Shown here in pieces: positions 47,212 through 56,284 of a stretch of 64,000 bases of DNA (positions are counted from its first letter, which is position 1; each line of letters opens with the position of its first letter). Under the pieces are notes generated by a model, which worked only from the letters and a program-made list of their open reading frames with translations, did no database searches and had not been told where the DNA came from. Origin of the DNA: Acidimicrobiaceae bacterium (GTDB lineage: Bacteria > Actinomycetota > Acidimicrobiia > Acidimicrobiales > RAAP-2). Where the stretch lies: NCBI GenBank assembly GCA_003133325.1, contig PKXA01000133.1:93584-157583 (forward strand). The letters run 5' to 3'. The position numbers and the translations under genes were made by a program.

Positions 47212-48681
47212 TCAGCCGGCCCAGATGATCGACTGCAGCTCCGAGTAGGCCTCCAAACCGTAGTCACCACCGTCACGGCCGATTCCACTCATCTTGAAAC
47301 CTCCGAAGGGTGCGTCCATGTTGCGTTGGGCGGTATTGATCCCGACGTGGCCGCAGCGCAATTGTTTGGCCACCCGGAACGCCCGTGAGGTGTCAGCGGA
47401 GAAAACGTAGTCGTACAGGCCGAACTCGGAATCGTTGGCGATGGCAACACCTTGGTCGTCATCGTCGAAAGGGATGGCCACCACCACCGGCCCGAAGATC
47501 TCCTCCCGGGCCACGGTGATGTCGTTGGTCCCGGTGATCAGAGTGGGCTCCACGTAGTAGCCGGTGGGAAGGTGCCCGGGGCGATTGCCACCCACCACCA
47601 CTTCGCCCTCCTTGCGGCCGGTCTCGATGTAGTCGAGGACCCGCTTCTGCTGGGCACCGGAGATGAGCGGCCCCACCACCGTCTTCTTTTCGGTGGGGTC
47701 CCCCACCGTGAGGAACCCGGCGAACGTGGAGAGCCCTTCGACCACCTGGTCGAAGATGCTCCGGTGGATGACCGCCCGGGTCGGGGCCGTGCAGATCTGG
47801 CCCGAGTGGAATGCCCAGGTGGATCCGATGGCGGTGACGGCGGTCTTGATGTCGGCGTCGGCGAAGACGACCGCGGCACCCTTGCCTCCCAGCTCCATGA
47901 GGAGGCGTTTCATGGTGGGGGCGCCGGCGGCCGCTATCCGTTGGCCCACGGACGTGGACCCGGTGAACGACACCATGTCGATATCGGGAGAGGTGGTGAG
48001 GGCGGAGGCCGGCTCGGGACCTTGGGCGCTGATCAGATTGACCACCCCGGGCGGAAAGCCGACTTCATCGAGGACCCGGGCCAGCGCCACCACCGCCAGT
48101 GGATCCTGGGGGGCGGGTTTGATGACGACGGTGTTGCCCATGGCCAGGGCGGGGGCGACCTTGCCGGCCATGTTGGTCAGGGGAAAGTTGTAGCTGGCGA
48201 TGGCGGCCACCACTCCGACCGGTTGGCGATAGGCCAGGGCGCTGACCAGGCCGCCGGGGGCCAGGGGAGTGGCGGAGGTGGCGATGGGCGGGAGCATTTT
48301 CTCCTGCACATGGCGAATGTCGCGGGAGTACCTGTCGAATCGGTCGGCACTGATGGGGACCTGCATGCGCGACCCGACCGAGGCGGTGGCACCGGTTTCG
48401 GCGATCACCAGGGGAACCAACTCGTCGTTCTTGGCCCGGATGGCGGCGGCTGCTTTCTTGAGCAGGGCGAGGCGCTCCTCGACAGGGGTGGCCGACCACG
48501 CCGGAAACGCCTCGGCGGCGGCGGCCGCCGCGTTGTTGGCGTCATCGACCGAGGCGTTGGGGGCCTGTCCGACCACCTGTTCGGTGGCCGGGTTGATGAT
48601 GTCGTAGGTGCCGTTGCCGGCGGCAACCCACCTCCCCCCGATCAGCAGTTGGGTCTCATCTCTGGTGGCCGGGTCGGCCAT
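47212..48681 (-). CDS. NAD(P)-dependent aldehyde dehydrogenase
   Basis: The protein has 489 residues from ATG 48681. Catalytic cysteine Cys297 is in SGQICTAP, general base Glu263 in MELGGKG, and Asn165 in ASYNFP. All are intact. It heads the operon aldehyde dehydrogenase-cyclase-hydrolase. ATG 48681 has a moderate site (AAAGGGG). A perfect CTGAC-N5-GTCAG repeat lies 25-39 bases upstream, so repression by a TetR protein is likely. Confidence 0.92.
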   Translation of the reverse strand: MADPATRDETQLLIGGRWVAAGNGTYDIINPATEQVVGQAPNASVDDANNAAAAAAEAFPAWSATPVEERLALLKKAAAAIRAKNDELVPLVIAETGATASVGSRMQVPISADRFDRYSRDIRHVQEKMLPPIATSATPLAPGGLVSALAYRQPVGVVAAIASYNFPLTNMAGKVAPALAMGNTVVIKPAPQDPLAVVALARVLDEVGFPPGVVNLISAQGPEPASALTTSPDIDMVSFTGSTSVGQRIAAAGAPTMKRLLMELGGKGAAVVFADADIKTAVTAIGSTWAFHSGQICTAPTRAVIHRSIFDQVVEGLSTFAGFLTVGDPTEKKTVVGPLISGAQQKRVLDYIETGRKEGEVVVGGNRPGHLPTGYYVEPTLITGTNDITVAREEIFGPVVVAIPFDDDDQGVAIANDSEFGLYDYVFSADTSRAFRVAKQLRCGHVGINTAQRNMDAPFGGFKMSGIGRDGGDYGLEAYSELQSIIWAG

Positions 48682-48705
48682 GTGCGGGGTCCCCTTTCGC
48701 GGTAT

Positions 48706-48720
48706 CTGACGACGTGTCAG
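48706..48720. promoter_or_regulatory. Operator-like inverted repeat before the aldehyde dehydrogenase gene
   Basis: CTGAC-GACGT-GTCAG: perfect 5-base arms with a 5-base spacer, 24 bases from the start codon. It overlaps the likely promoter and lies in the spacer after the next upstream gene. Confidence 0.6.
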
Positions 48721-48775
48721 CAGTGTACGCCGCCGACCGCTGGCCCGGCCATGCGGCGACCGCCAGCCGACCGCC

Positions 48776-50512
48776 TCAGACGCTGACCGCGGCCGACGGA
48801 TCGACGGTTGTCGTGTCGCGTCCCGACTTGAGCAGCGTCCCGGGCAGGTTGCCGGTGGGCTTGCCGTCGACAATGGTCTCGATCCCGTTTACGAGGACCC
48901 GCACCACTCCGATGGCATCGGCCACCAGACGGGGGCTCCCGCCGGGAAGGTCGTTGACCAGTGTGGCCGGTTCGGAACCGATGGTGCCGGGATCGAAGAT
49001 GAACAGGTCGGCATGTTGGCCCACCGCCACCCGGCCCCGGTCATCGAGCCCGAACAGGTCGGCCGGTGCCTCGGTCATCATCTGAATGGCGCGTTCCATC
49101 GGTACCAACTTCCGCTTCCGGAGGCAGTCACCCAAAAAAGAGGTGGGATAGTTGGAGCCGCACATCCGATCGAGGTGGGCTCCGGCGTCGGATCCTCCGA
49201 TCATGACACCCGGGTCGTTCCACGCTTCCAGTCGGGCCTGCCACGATGCATCGTCACCATCGGAGGCTTTGGGCCACAGCACCGTGCGCAGACCGTCGGC
49301 GATGACGATATCGAGGAGGGTGTCGAACGGCTCCTTGCCCTGCTCCTCGGCGATCGAGCCGACGTCGCGCCAACTCAATCCTTGGTTCTCCGGGGCGAAC
49401 GTGTCGCCGATGATGTAGTTGGCCCAGTGCGACAGCCGCCGGAATACGCCGGCATCCTTGGAGTGGGCGATCTCGTCGAGATGGGCCCGTACCACCGGGT
49501 CCCGCAACTTGGCGATGCGCTCTTCCGCGGGAAGTCCCATCACGTCGCCCCACCCGGGGATGAGGAAGAGGGCGCAGTGGGTGCGAAAGCTCATGTTCAT
49601 GGGGACCAAGGTAGGCATGGTGAGGGCCACGACCTTTCCACCGGCCTCGGCCGCCTTGGACGAAGCCTCCAACTGACGGGCGACCTTCTCGGGTGAGCGG
49701 GAGTCGATGGTCAGCAGGTTCCAATTGAGGGGTCGCTTGGCCGTGGTGCTCATGTCCACCATGAGGTTCATCTCCTCGTCGGAAAACATGTCGAGACAAC
49801 CACTGGTGATGTATTCGAGGGTGGTCCCCGGATGGGCGGCGACGACCTCGGAGAACGCCAGCATCTCGCGACGATCGGCGTAACGGGACGAAATCGGATT
49901 CCCGTCGCCGTCGGAGTGGGTGCGTGACTGGGACGACGAGAAACCCAGGCCCCCGGCTTCCAGTGACTCGGCCAACAGGGTGGTCATGGCTTTCAACTCC
50001 TCGTCATTGGCCACCTCCGAGGCCCGATCCTCACCCATCACCCATCGGCGAAGGGCGCAGTGCCCAACCAGAAATCCGGCATTGACACCGAGGTTTCCCT
50101 CCAGGCGGTCGAGGTAGTCACCGAAACTGGTCCAATCCCAGGGCAGCCCGTCCTCGAGGGCCACCAGGGGCATGCCCTCCACTTTGGCCATCATCCGACG
50201 GATGTAATCGTGGTCCTCGGCCTTGATCGGGGCCAGGGTGAAGCCGCAGTTGCCGCCGATGACGGTGGTCACCCCGTGCAGGTTGGACGGCGAGGCGGTG
50301 GCATCCCAAAAGAGTTGGGCGTCGTAGTGGGTGTGGGGGTCGATGATTCCCGGAGCCACCACCAAACCGGTGGCATCGAACTCGGTGGTGGCCTCTTCGG
50401 TGACCTCGCCGACGGCCACGATCTTTCCGTCACGGACGCCGACGTCGGCGCGGCGACCCGGAGCTCCGGTGCCGTCCACTACCAGACCGTTGCGAATGGC
50501 GTAATCGAACAT
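48776..50512 (-). CDS. D-aminoacylase / N-acyl-D-amino acid deacylase-like amidohydrolase
   Basis: The protein has 578 residues from ATG 50512. Metal site HTHYDAQ near residue 61, zinc-binding cysteine in GGNCGFT, and GGSDAGAHLD late in the chain. These are typical of D-aminoacylases. The family also includes enzymes acting on other amides, so the substrate is open. It stands just downstream of an operator-like repeat and a presumed promoter shared with the divergent MscS gene. Confidence 0.88.
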   Translation of the reverse strand: MFDYAIRNGLVVDGTGAPGRRADVGVRDGKIVAVGEVTEEATTEFDATGLVVAPGIIDPHTHYDAQLFWDATASPSNLHGVTTVIGGNCGFTLAPIKAEDHDYIRRMMAKVEGMPLVALEDGLPWDWTSFGDYLDRLEGNLGVNAGFLVGHCALRRWVMGEDRASEVANDEELKAMTTLLAESLEAGGLGFSSSQSRTHSDGDGNPISSRYADRREMLAFSEVVAAHPGTTLEYITSGCLDMFSDEEMNLMVDMSTTAKRPLNWNLLTIDSRSPEKVARQLEASSKAAEAGGKVVALTMPTLVPMNMSFRTHCALFLIPGWGDVMGLPAEERIAKLRDPVVRAHLDEIAHSKDAGVFRRLSHWANYIIGDTFAPENQGLSWRDVGSIAEEQGKEPFDTLLDIVIADGLRTVLWPKASDGDDASWQARLEAWNDPGVMIGGSDAGAHLDRMCGSNYPTSFLGDCLRKRKLVPMERAIQMMTEAPADLFGLDDRGRVAVGQHADLFIFDPGTIGSEPATLVNDLPGGSPRLVADAIGVVRVLVNGIETIVDGKPTGNLPGTLLKSGRDTTTVDPSAAVSV

Positions 50513-50590
50513 GGTGAGGTTCCCCTTTATTGACATCGACTTTGCGCAGTTGGGTGATTGCCCACCCTTCGGATGGTTGGGCACCTTCCA

Positions 50591-50611
50591 AAACTGACAG
50601 ACCGTCAGTTT
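50591..50611. promoter_or_regulatory. Operator-like inverted repeat before the D-aminoacylase-like gene
   Basis: CTGAC (50594-50598), spacer AGACC, GTCAG (50604-50608). Three more bases on each side pair (AAA and TTT), giving 8-base arms. It lies 79 bases before the amidohydrolase start and 117 bases before the divergent MscS start. Confidence 0.65.
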
Positions 50612-50727
50612 ACGACACCGTGCAGCCCGGTGCGCAGGAGAGTTTCAGTGGGACCGGGTTCGGGCCCCCGAGCGGAGCCGGTCCGGTGGCGGCGATGCCG
50701 AGAAGGCGATGGTAGGTTCCGATCACC

Positions 50728-51597
50728 GTGCACTGGCTTCGTGACTCCTGGTTCGATAACTCCCTGATCCCAGCCGTGGTCATCCTCCTCGGCGCGGGGT
50801 TGATCGTCCGTCTGGCCCACTGGGCGGGAGCGGTTCGACGTCGCGACCTCGACACCCGCATCAAGAGGGCCATCGAGTCGGGGTTGGTGGCCTCGGAAGG
50901 GGCCAAGAGGTCACGGGCGCTCAGCGAAGCTATCGAATGGGTGGTGGTCGCCCTCACGTTCTTCCTTGCCGCGATTCTGGTGCTTGAGCGCTTGGGTCTG
51001 CCCCTCACCACCCTGGTTGCCCCGGCCACGGTGATAGGCATCGGCCTCGGGTTTGGTGCGCAACAGCTGGTGGGGGATCTATTGGCCGGTTTCTTCCTGT
51101 TCGCCGAGCACCAGTTCGCCTTCGGTGACGTGATCCGACTGTCGATGCCAGGCCAGAACACCGGGATCACCGGCACCGTGGAAGAGATCACGCTTCGGGT
51201 CACCAAACTGCGCACGGCCCAGGGTGAGCTGGTGATTGTGCCCAACAGCGCCCTACGCCAGGTGACCAACCTGTCCAAGGACTGGTCACGGGCGGTGATC
51301 GACATCCCGGTGCCGGTGGACGAGGACCTCGAACAGGTCACCGGTCTCCTGCGGGAGGTCATCGATGCCATCGCCAATGACGCTCATTGGCGCACCCTGA
51401 TCCTCGGCGAACCGGTGGTGGCCGGGGTGGAGTCCATCGAGGTCGGTTACGTGCAGCTCCGGTTGATTGCCCGCACCCTCCCTGGTCGCCAGTTCGAAGT
51501 CGGCCGGGAAATTCGGCTGCGGGCGGCTACCGCACTCCGGTCCGCCGGGATCACCTCACCCCCGATCGGCGATAGCGCCACAAAGGGGGTGCCATGA
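50728..51597 (+). CDS. Small-conductance mechanosensitive channel (MscS family)
   Basis: The protein has 289 residues. Three N-terminal helices end in the pore helix GIGLGFGAQQLVGDLLAGFF. Then comes the cytoplasmic beta domain with EEITLRVTKLRTAQGELVIV and PNSALRQVTN. It releases solutes during osmotic shock. Its stop overlaps the start of a Thr-rich membrane protein (ATGA). Confidence 0.9.
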   Translation: MHWLRDSWFDNSLIPAVVILLGAGLIVRLAHWAGAVRRRDLDTRIKRAIESGLVASEGAKRSRALSEAIEWVVVALTFFLAAILVLERLGLPLTTLVAPATVIGIGLGFGAQQLVGDLLAGFFLFAEHQFAFGDVIRLSMPGQNTGITGTVEEITLRVTKLRTAQGELVIVPNSALRQVTNLSKDWSRAVIDIPVPVDEDLEQVTGLLREVIDAIANDAHWRTLILGEPVVAGVESIEVGYVQLRLIARTLPGRQFEVGREIRLRAATALRSAGITSPPIGDSATKGVP

Positions 51598-52142
51598 CCG
51601 ACGATTCCAAGGTGACCGACGGTTCGGGCGACGGTTCGGGCGACGGTTCGGGCGACGAGCCCACCAAGACGATCAAGACGTCCACATCGACCCCTGCTCT
51701 CCGTGTCACCAAGCGACCCGGCCTCCCGGGATGGATGGGACGTCCGGTGCACGACCGGTTTCCGGTCAGGCGCTCCACGCTGTTGATGGTCGTCCTGTTC
51801 GCGGGCTTCGAAGCGTTGCATGTCCAGTATCCATCAACGTCCCCGGTACAGCAGAACACCAACATCCCCGCGGGCTATGTCCCGGTGGTGAGGCCGATTA
51901 CGACTCCATCGACCACGATCGTCACTCCGACATCCACCTCCACCACCAAACCGGTCCCGACCTCTTCCACTACCTCGACGGTCGCCCCCGGCGGCGGGGG
52001 ATCGACCACCACGACCACCAAGGGGCCTTTCAGTTCCACTACCTCGACCACCAGCCTCGGCGGATCGGGGACCACCACGACATCGACATCGCAGCCATCG
52101 TCCCAGGGGAGCTCAACCACCTCGACCACGGCACCGAGCTGA
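51594..52142 (+). CDS. Single-helix protein with a Thr/Ser-rich outer domain
   Basis: The protein has 182 residues. Asp/Gly-rich N-terminus (GSGD three times), one hydrophobic segment (STLLMVVLFAGFEALHV), then about 100 residues very rich in Thr and Ser, like a mucin-like stalk. I recognise no family. Coupled to the MscS gene by a 4-base overlap, so it may be a channel accessory. Confidence 0.6.
   Translation: MTDDSKVTDGSGDGSGDGSGDEPTKTIKTSTSTPALRVTKRPGLPGWMGRPVHDRFPVRRSTLLMVVLFAGFEALHVQYPSTSPVQQNTNIPAGYVPVVRPITTPSTTIVTPTSTSTTKPVPTSSTTSTVAPGGGGSTTTTTKGPFSSTTSTTSLGGSGTTTTSTSQPSSQGSSTTSTTAPS
51621..51656. repeat. 12-base tandem repeat, three copies
   Basis: GGTTCGGGCGAC three times in tandem, in frame, encoding GSGD repeats in the Thr-rich membrane protein. 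Confidence 0.94.
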
Positions 52143-52164
52143 CCGGCTGACCGGCTGACCGGCT
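52141..52164. repeat. 8-base tandem repeat, three copies, just after a stop codon
   Basis: GACCGGCT three times, starting inside the stop codon of the Thr-rich protein. The period is not a multiple of three and the repeat is in the spacer. Confidence 0.94.
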
Positions 52165-52204
52165 GAATCGACCCCGGTTCAACCCGCGCATAACATCTCG
52201 CGTC

Positions 52205-53056
52205 ATGCCGATCAACGCCGAAGCTGTGGGGGCCACGTCCGCGCCGGAACGGGTGTCGTGGGATTCGAAAGATGCGATGGTCTACGCCCTGGGGGTGGGG
52301 GCCGGTGCGCTCGATCCGGCTGGTTCGGAACTCGAGTTCACCACCGAAAACTCTTCAGGCGTCGACCAGCGTGTGCTGCCGACCTTCCCGGTCGTCCTGG
52401 CCCGCGGCGGCAGTGCCTACCGATCGATTGGCCAGTTCAACCCGGCCATGCTGGTCCACGGTGAGCAGTCGGTGCGCCTGCATCGCCCGCTGCCGGTCGA
52501 GGGGGCGGCCCTCTCGGTGACCACCATCACCGGCATCTTCGACAAGGGGTCCGGCGCGGTGGTCGTCACCGAGACCACCGCCAGCGATGAGACCAGCGGC
52601 GAAGGCCTGTGGACCACGTCTTCGTCAGCGTTCATCCGGGGCGAAGGCGGGTGGGGTGGTGACAGGGGTCCATCGAGCAATGTGGCTGCACCCGAGAAGG
52701 AGCCCGATCATGTGGTGGTCTATCCCACCCGGATAGACCAAGCTCTGCTCTACCGGCTCTCCGGAGATCGCAATCCTCTTCACTCCGATCCAAAATTCGC
52801 GGCTATGGCCGGATTCGACCGACCCATTCTTCACGGACTGTGCTCGTTCGGATTCACCGGGCGGGCGTTGCTGCATTCGCTCTGCGGTTCGGATCCCGAT
52901 CGCTTCGTCTCGATGGCGGCCCGTTTCTCCAAGCCGGTCATGCCCGGGGATGAGCTCACGGTGAGCATCTGGGAGCTCGGCGATGGCAACGCCCACTTCC
53001 GGACAGCCACACCGGCCGGCATCGTGATCGACGCGGGCCAGGCCACCTATCGCTGA
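52205..53056 (+). CDS. MaoC-like 2-enoyl-CoA hydratase
   Basis: The protein has 283 residues, long enough for two hot-dog folds. The hydratase motif is in the C-terminal half: YRLSGDRNPLHSDPKFAAMA and FDRPILHGLCSFG, with catalytic Asp and His. It resembles the eukaryote-type MFE-2 hydratases and mycobacterial ChsH-like forms, and probably acts in beta-oxidation. A direct start signal is weak. Confidence 0.85.
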   Translation: MPINAEAVGATSAPERVSWDSKDAMVYALGVGAGALDPAGSELEFTTENSSGVDQRVLPTFPVVLARGGSAYRSIGQFNPAMLVHGEQSVRLHRPLPVEGAALSVTTITGIFDKGSGAVVVTETTASDETSGEGLWTTSSSAFIRGEGGWGGDRGPSSNVAAPEKEPDHVVVYPTRIDQALLYRLSGDRNPLHSDPKFAAMAGFDRPILHGLCSFGFTGRALLHSLCGSDPDRFVSMAARFSKPVMPGDELTVSIWELGDGNAHFRTATPAGIVIDAGQATYR

Positions 53057-53108
53057 ATCCAAGTGAGTGCCGCCCATTCCGGGGCCGGCGCCTCGGTGGG
53101 ATCGATGA

Positions 53109-54113
53109 TCAGGCGTCCACCAACGGGGTGACCTCGGCACCGAAGGTGGCGATTTGATCGCAGAGCTCCTCGACGGAGCGTGACGGGAACCGTACCTGCA
53201 CCTGACCCACGCCAGCTTCGGCGAACGACCGCAGGTACTCGGCAATCTTGTCGGACGAGCCCGAGATGGTCCCCTTTGGTAGTTCGAGACCGGTGGGAGG
53301 GTCACCCACGTAGAGACACTCGGACAGCCCACCGATGTCGAGGGGTGCCCCCTCCCGGTACTCCTCGCGCATCCGATGGAGGTCGGCCAACAACTCCACC
53401 TCAGGCCCGAGGGATTGCGGCAGCCACCCGTCGGCAAACCGGGCGGTACGCCGGAGTGCGGCCGGGGATGACCCGCCGGCCCAGATCGGCGGGCGGGGAG
53501 ACTGGATCGGGCGGGGGCTCAATCCGAGCCCCGATGCCTTCCAGCGCGGTCCCTCCAGCACCGGGTACTCGTTCACCAGTGCGTTGGCCAAGCCGGCCAT
53601 GGCCTCATCGGTGGCCGCACCGCGGTGGTCGAAGTCGGGACCCATCTGGGCGAATTCCTCGGCCACGTGACCGGCGCCGACCCCGCAGATGACCCGGCCA
53701 CCCGACAGGACATCGAGGGTGGCGAACTCCTTGGCTGATCGCAGCGGATGGCGGAGGGCGATCACGTAGACATGCGACAGCAATCGGATGCTGGTGCTGA
53801 CCCCGGCCAACCAACCGAGGGTGGCCACCGTGTCGTACCAGGTGGTGTTCATAGCGCCGGCCAGGCGCTCGGGGATGAAGGTGTGGTCGCACACCCCGAC
53901 ATAGAAGAAGCCGGCGGACTCGCACGCCAGGGTCACCCGGGCCAACTCGTCGGGCCCGGCGCTGAATTCCCACGGCTGCACGTAGATACTCGACTGCGAC
54001 TGGATGGGTAGTTGCATGCCATAGACGGTCCGGCCGGCAGGCAGCACAGTGACGACGTCCTCGGGAGGGGCGATGGGCGACGTGGACGTGGGAGAGGGCG
54101 TGCCGGAGGTCAC
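53109..54113 (-). CDS. Luciferase-like (probably F420-dependent) oxidoreductase
   Basis: The protein has 334 residues. Typical segments are FFYVGVCDHTFIP, TLDVLSGGRVICGVGAGHVA and RPPIWAGGSSPAALRRTARF with ADGWLPQ. In actinobacteria this class usually uses F420; substrate unknown. The first 30 residues are low complexity, so the true start could be ATG 54017. It starts 26 bases after the next gene's stop on the same strand. Confidence 0.83.
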   Translation of the reverse strand: MTSGTPSPTSTSPIAPPEDVVTVLPAGRTVYGMQLPIQSQSSIYVQPWEFSAGPDELARVTLACESAGFFYVGVCDHTFIPERLAGAMNTTWYDTVATLGWLAGVSTSIRLLSHVYVIALRHPLRSAKEFATLDVLSGGRVICGVGAGHVAEEFAQMGPDFDHRGAATDEAMAGLANALVNEYPVLEGPRWKASGLGLSPRPIQSPRPPIWAGGSSPAALRRTARFADGWLPQSLGPEVELLADLHRMREEYREGAPLDIGGLSECLYVGDPPTGLELPKGTISGSSDKIAEYLRSFAEAGVGQVQVRFPSRSVEELCDQIATFGAEVTPLVDA

Positions 54114-54139
54114 CGGCGCAGGATAGCGCCGCTATCTCC

Positions 54140-55999
54140 TCAGAACGACGGGGTGATGCAGAGATCGCTGCGGAGCGCGATGTCCCTGGTGAAAGGGAGG
54201 TCGATCAGCAGACCGGGGGCAAAGTCGGTGGTGGTGCCGTTCCCGTAGGCGACGATGACCGTCCCTTTCGGGCACGCCCCACCGGTCACGTGACCCAGGT
54301 TCGGAAAGCTGTTTCCCGTAAAGACGGCATCCTGTGTCCCCCCTACGTAGACGCCCATCTGGGCCCATGACGGGAGACCTTCGCTCGAGTTCCCGATCCA
54401 CTCCGCACCGTTGGCATTCCTCCCACCGCCACATGTGGCGCGCCCACCCGGGTTGGGCAGCAGGCAGTTCTGATGGACTGTCGAGCCGAAGAGCTCGTGG
54501 GTCCCCGAAGAGAGGATCACGTCGAAGTGGGTGCGATCGCCGGACCACAGGTGGTTGTCACGGATGACGGCCGAGGCACCCGGCCCCGCCGCGAAGGAGC
54601 GGGTGACGATGCCGACCGGATCACCACCGGGGATCGCCCCGGAGTGCAGGGACCAGAACGGGTCGGTGACGATGCCCCAGTAGAGCGAGTTGCCAGCTGA
54701 GATGATGGTGTTGTCCGCCACCTGCGAAAGTTGGGCCGGAACGGTGGCCGGCTCGGGGCTCCCGTCGAACAGGACGATGGCGGCATCCGATACGTCGACG
54801 ATCGCATTACCTCTGACCTCGGTTGATCCGCAGTAGATACCGAAACCGTCCGTTTCGGGATGGTCATTGGCGTCCTCGCCCGGAACCGTCCCGCCGTGGG
54901 CGGTGGCATAGCCCTCCACCAGGTTGTCGGACACCACGTTCCCTCTGCACCCGGTGGGGTCGTCGGCTGTGGGCGGTTGGACGTCATCCTCGAGATTGCT
55001 GGCACCGTATGAGTTGCCGATCCGATCGAACTGCACGGTGGTCCCCACGCCGCCCAACATGCGGATATTGAAGACGCCGAGCGAGTTGGGATCCGGTCCG
55101 TCCCGCTGCCCATCGACCCAGAGATGAACCAGTCTTGCCCCCGGGTCCAAGCGGACGAGCTCGGAGCTGGAGTAGCCGGGAAGGGTGGTGAACGACGGCA
55201 AGCGCACCAACCGGGCCATGTCCGCATACCGGGTGGGGTCGGGATCACCGGCAGTGGTGAGCGTCACATTGCCCGGAATGGTGAGGGTGGTGGCCAGGCC
55301 CACCACCTGCCGCTCGGTTAGGACAACCACGCCTCCGCCGAACAAGGACAGGGTGTCGAGCCTCTGCTGCAAGGCCGTTCCGGGCGTATCGGGTCGGGAG
55401 GCGCCGGTGGACGGAGTCGCAATTGCGGGATATCCGGTCAGGTCGCCCGGTCTCCCGAAGTAGTAGCTCGGATCGTTGGCATTGCAGATGGCGGGCTGGG
55501 TGAGGGTGGTGAACTCCGGGCGCTCAAAGAGAGAGGTGGCCGCGTCCGTGGGTGTGAGTTGTGGGGTTGTCGGGGTACCGGTGAGCTGGTTTCTCATGGT
55601 GACGTACTCGGCCTCATTCGGCTCTCGATTCAAGACGAAGCGGTAGAGGGTGAGTGTTATCGAGCCCACATCGCTACTGGGGTAGTCGTGGCGGTATTCG
55701 GACGACTCCACGATGGTGTCGCCGAGTTGGATGAGTACTGCGGTCGTGCACCCTCCGGTCTTGAAGGACTGCACGGCTCGGGCCCATTCGGAGGCGGCAG
55801 GTGCCCGGCCCAGAAGTTCCGTATATGCCTTGGCGATGTACTGGAAAGGAACGACGTTGACGGAGGGCGTCGGTCGGGCGGCCGTCTCGGGGCCAATGCG
55901 GGTCACGGCAGCATGGACGGTGACCGACACCGACGCCAAAGCCAGAACGATGACAGCCGTGGAAGAGATCCGGCCTGCCCATCTGGATCCGGACTTCAT
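54140..55999 (-). CDS. Secreted DUF4214 plus parallel beta-helix protein
   Basis: The protein has 619 residues from ATG 55999. A signal peptide (RISSTAVIVLALASVSVTVH) is followed by a DUF4214-like domain at about residues 45-150 (YIAKAYTELLGRAPAASEW and LYRFVLNREPNEAEY). The rest has repeated short strands and Asn ladders (RGNAIVDVSDAAIVLFDGS, VADNTIISAGNSLYWG, VIRDNHLWSG), as in right-handed beta-helices of pectate-lyase type. Lyase residues are not evident. It may bind or cleave a surface polysaccharide. Confidence 0.65.
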   Translation of the reverse strand: MKSGSRWAGRISSTAVIVLALASVSVTVHAAVTRIGPETAARPTPSVNVVPFQYIAKAYTELLGRAPAASEWARAVQSFKTGGCTTAVLIQLGDTIVESSEYRHDYPSSDVGSITLTLYRFVLNREPNEAEYVTMRNQLTGTPTTPQLTPTDAATSLFERPEFTTLTQPAICNANDPSYYFGRPGDLTGYPAIATPSTGASRPDTPGTALQQRLDTLSLFGGGVVVLTERQVVGLATTLTIPGNVTLTTAGDPDPTRYADMARLVRLPSFTTLPGYSSSELVRLDPGARLVHLWVDGQRDGPDPNSLGVFNIRMLGGVGTTVQFDRIGNSYGASNLEDDVQPPTADDPTGCRGNVVSDNLVEGYATAHGGTVPGEDANDHPETDGFGIYCGSTEVRGNAIVDVSDAAIVLFDGSPEPATVPAQLSQVADNTIISAGNSLYWGIVTDPFWSLHSGAIPGGDPVGIVTRSFAAGPGASAVIRDNHLWSGDRTHFDVILSSGTHELFGSTVHQNCLLPNPGGRATCGGGRNANGAEWIGNSSEGLPSWAQMGVYVGGTQDAVFTGNSFPNLGHVTGGACPKGTVIVAYGNGTTTDFAPGLLIDLPFTRDIALRSDLCITPSF

Positions 56000-56284
56000 G
56001 GAGTGTTTCCTCGAACCCATCGGATCCTTTCCCGTTGCGCGCGAGGTCGACAGTATGGCGTGCCTTCACCCACAGCCCGAACCGGCCAGCGGTAGTTGGC
56101 GGTTGACCAGCACCAAGACCATCAGCGGAGGCCGGCCTGCCACTGCCTCTCGATCTCGGGGTAGATCAACTCGAGGTCGCGGGGCAATGAGGCCTTCATG
56201 TTGCGTGTCCGTCCGTCGGCGAGCAGTTCTTCGTGGCCGGCTCGGCGCAGCCCCGGACCAGCACGTCCGGGGAACGTGCCTTCC

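Noticed and set aside
52141..52164. Operator made of GACCGGCT repeats
   Set aside because: A direct repeat starting inside a stop codon is better explained by slippage; no symmetry is present.
56160..56284. Short frame ending in MKASLPRDLELIYPEIERQW after the acyl-CoA dehydrogenase
   Set aside because: It looks protein-like but has no start with a ribosome site, and it continues antisense-free only as the out-of-frame extension of the dehydrogenase region; too weak for a gene call.
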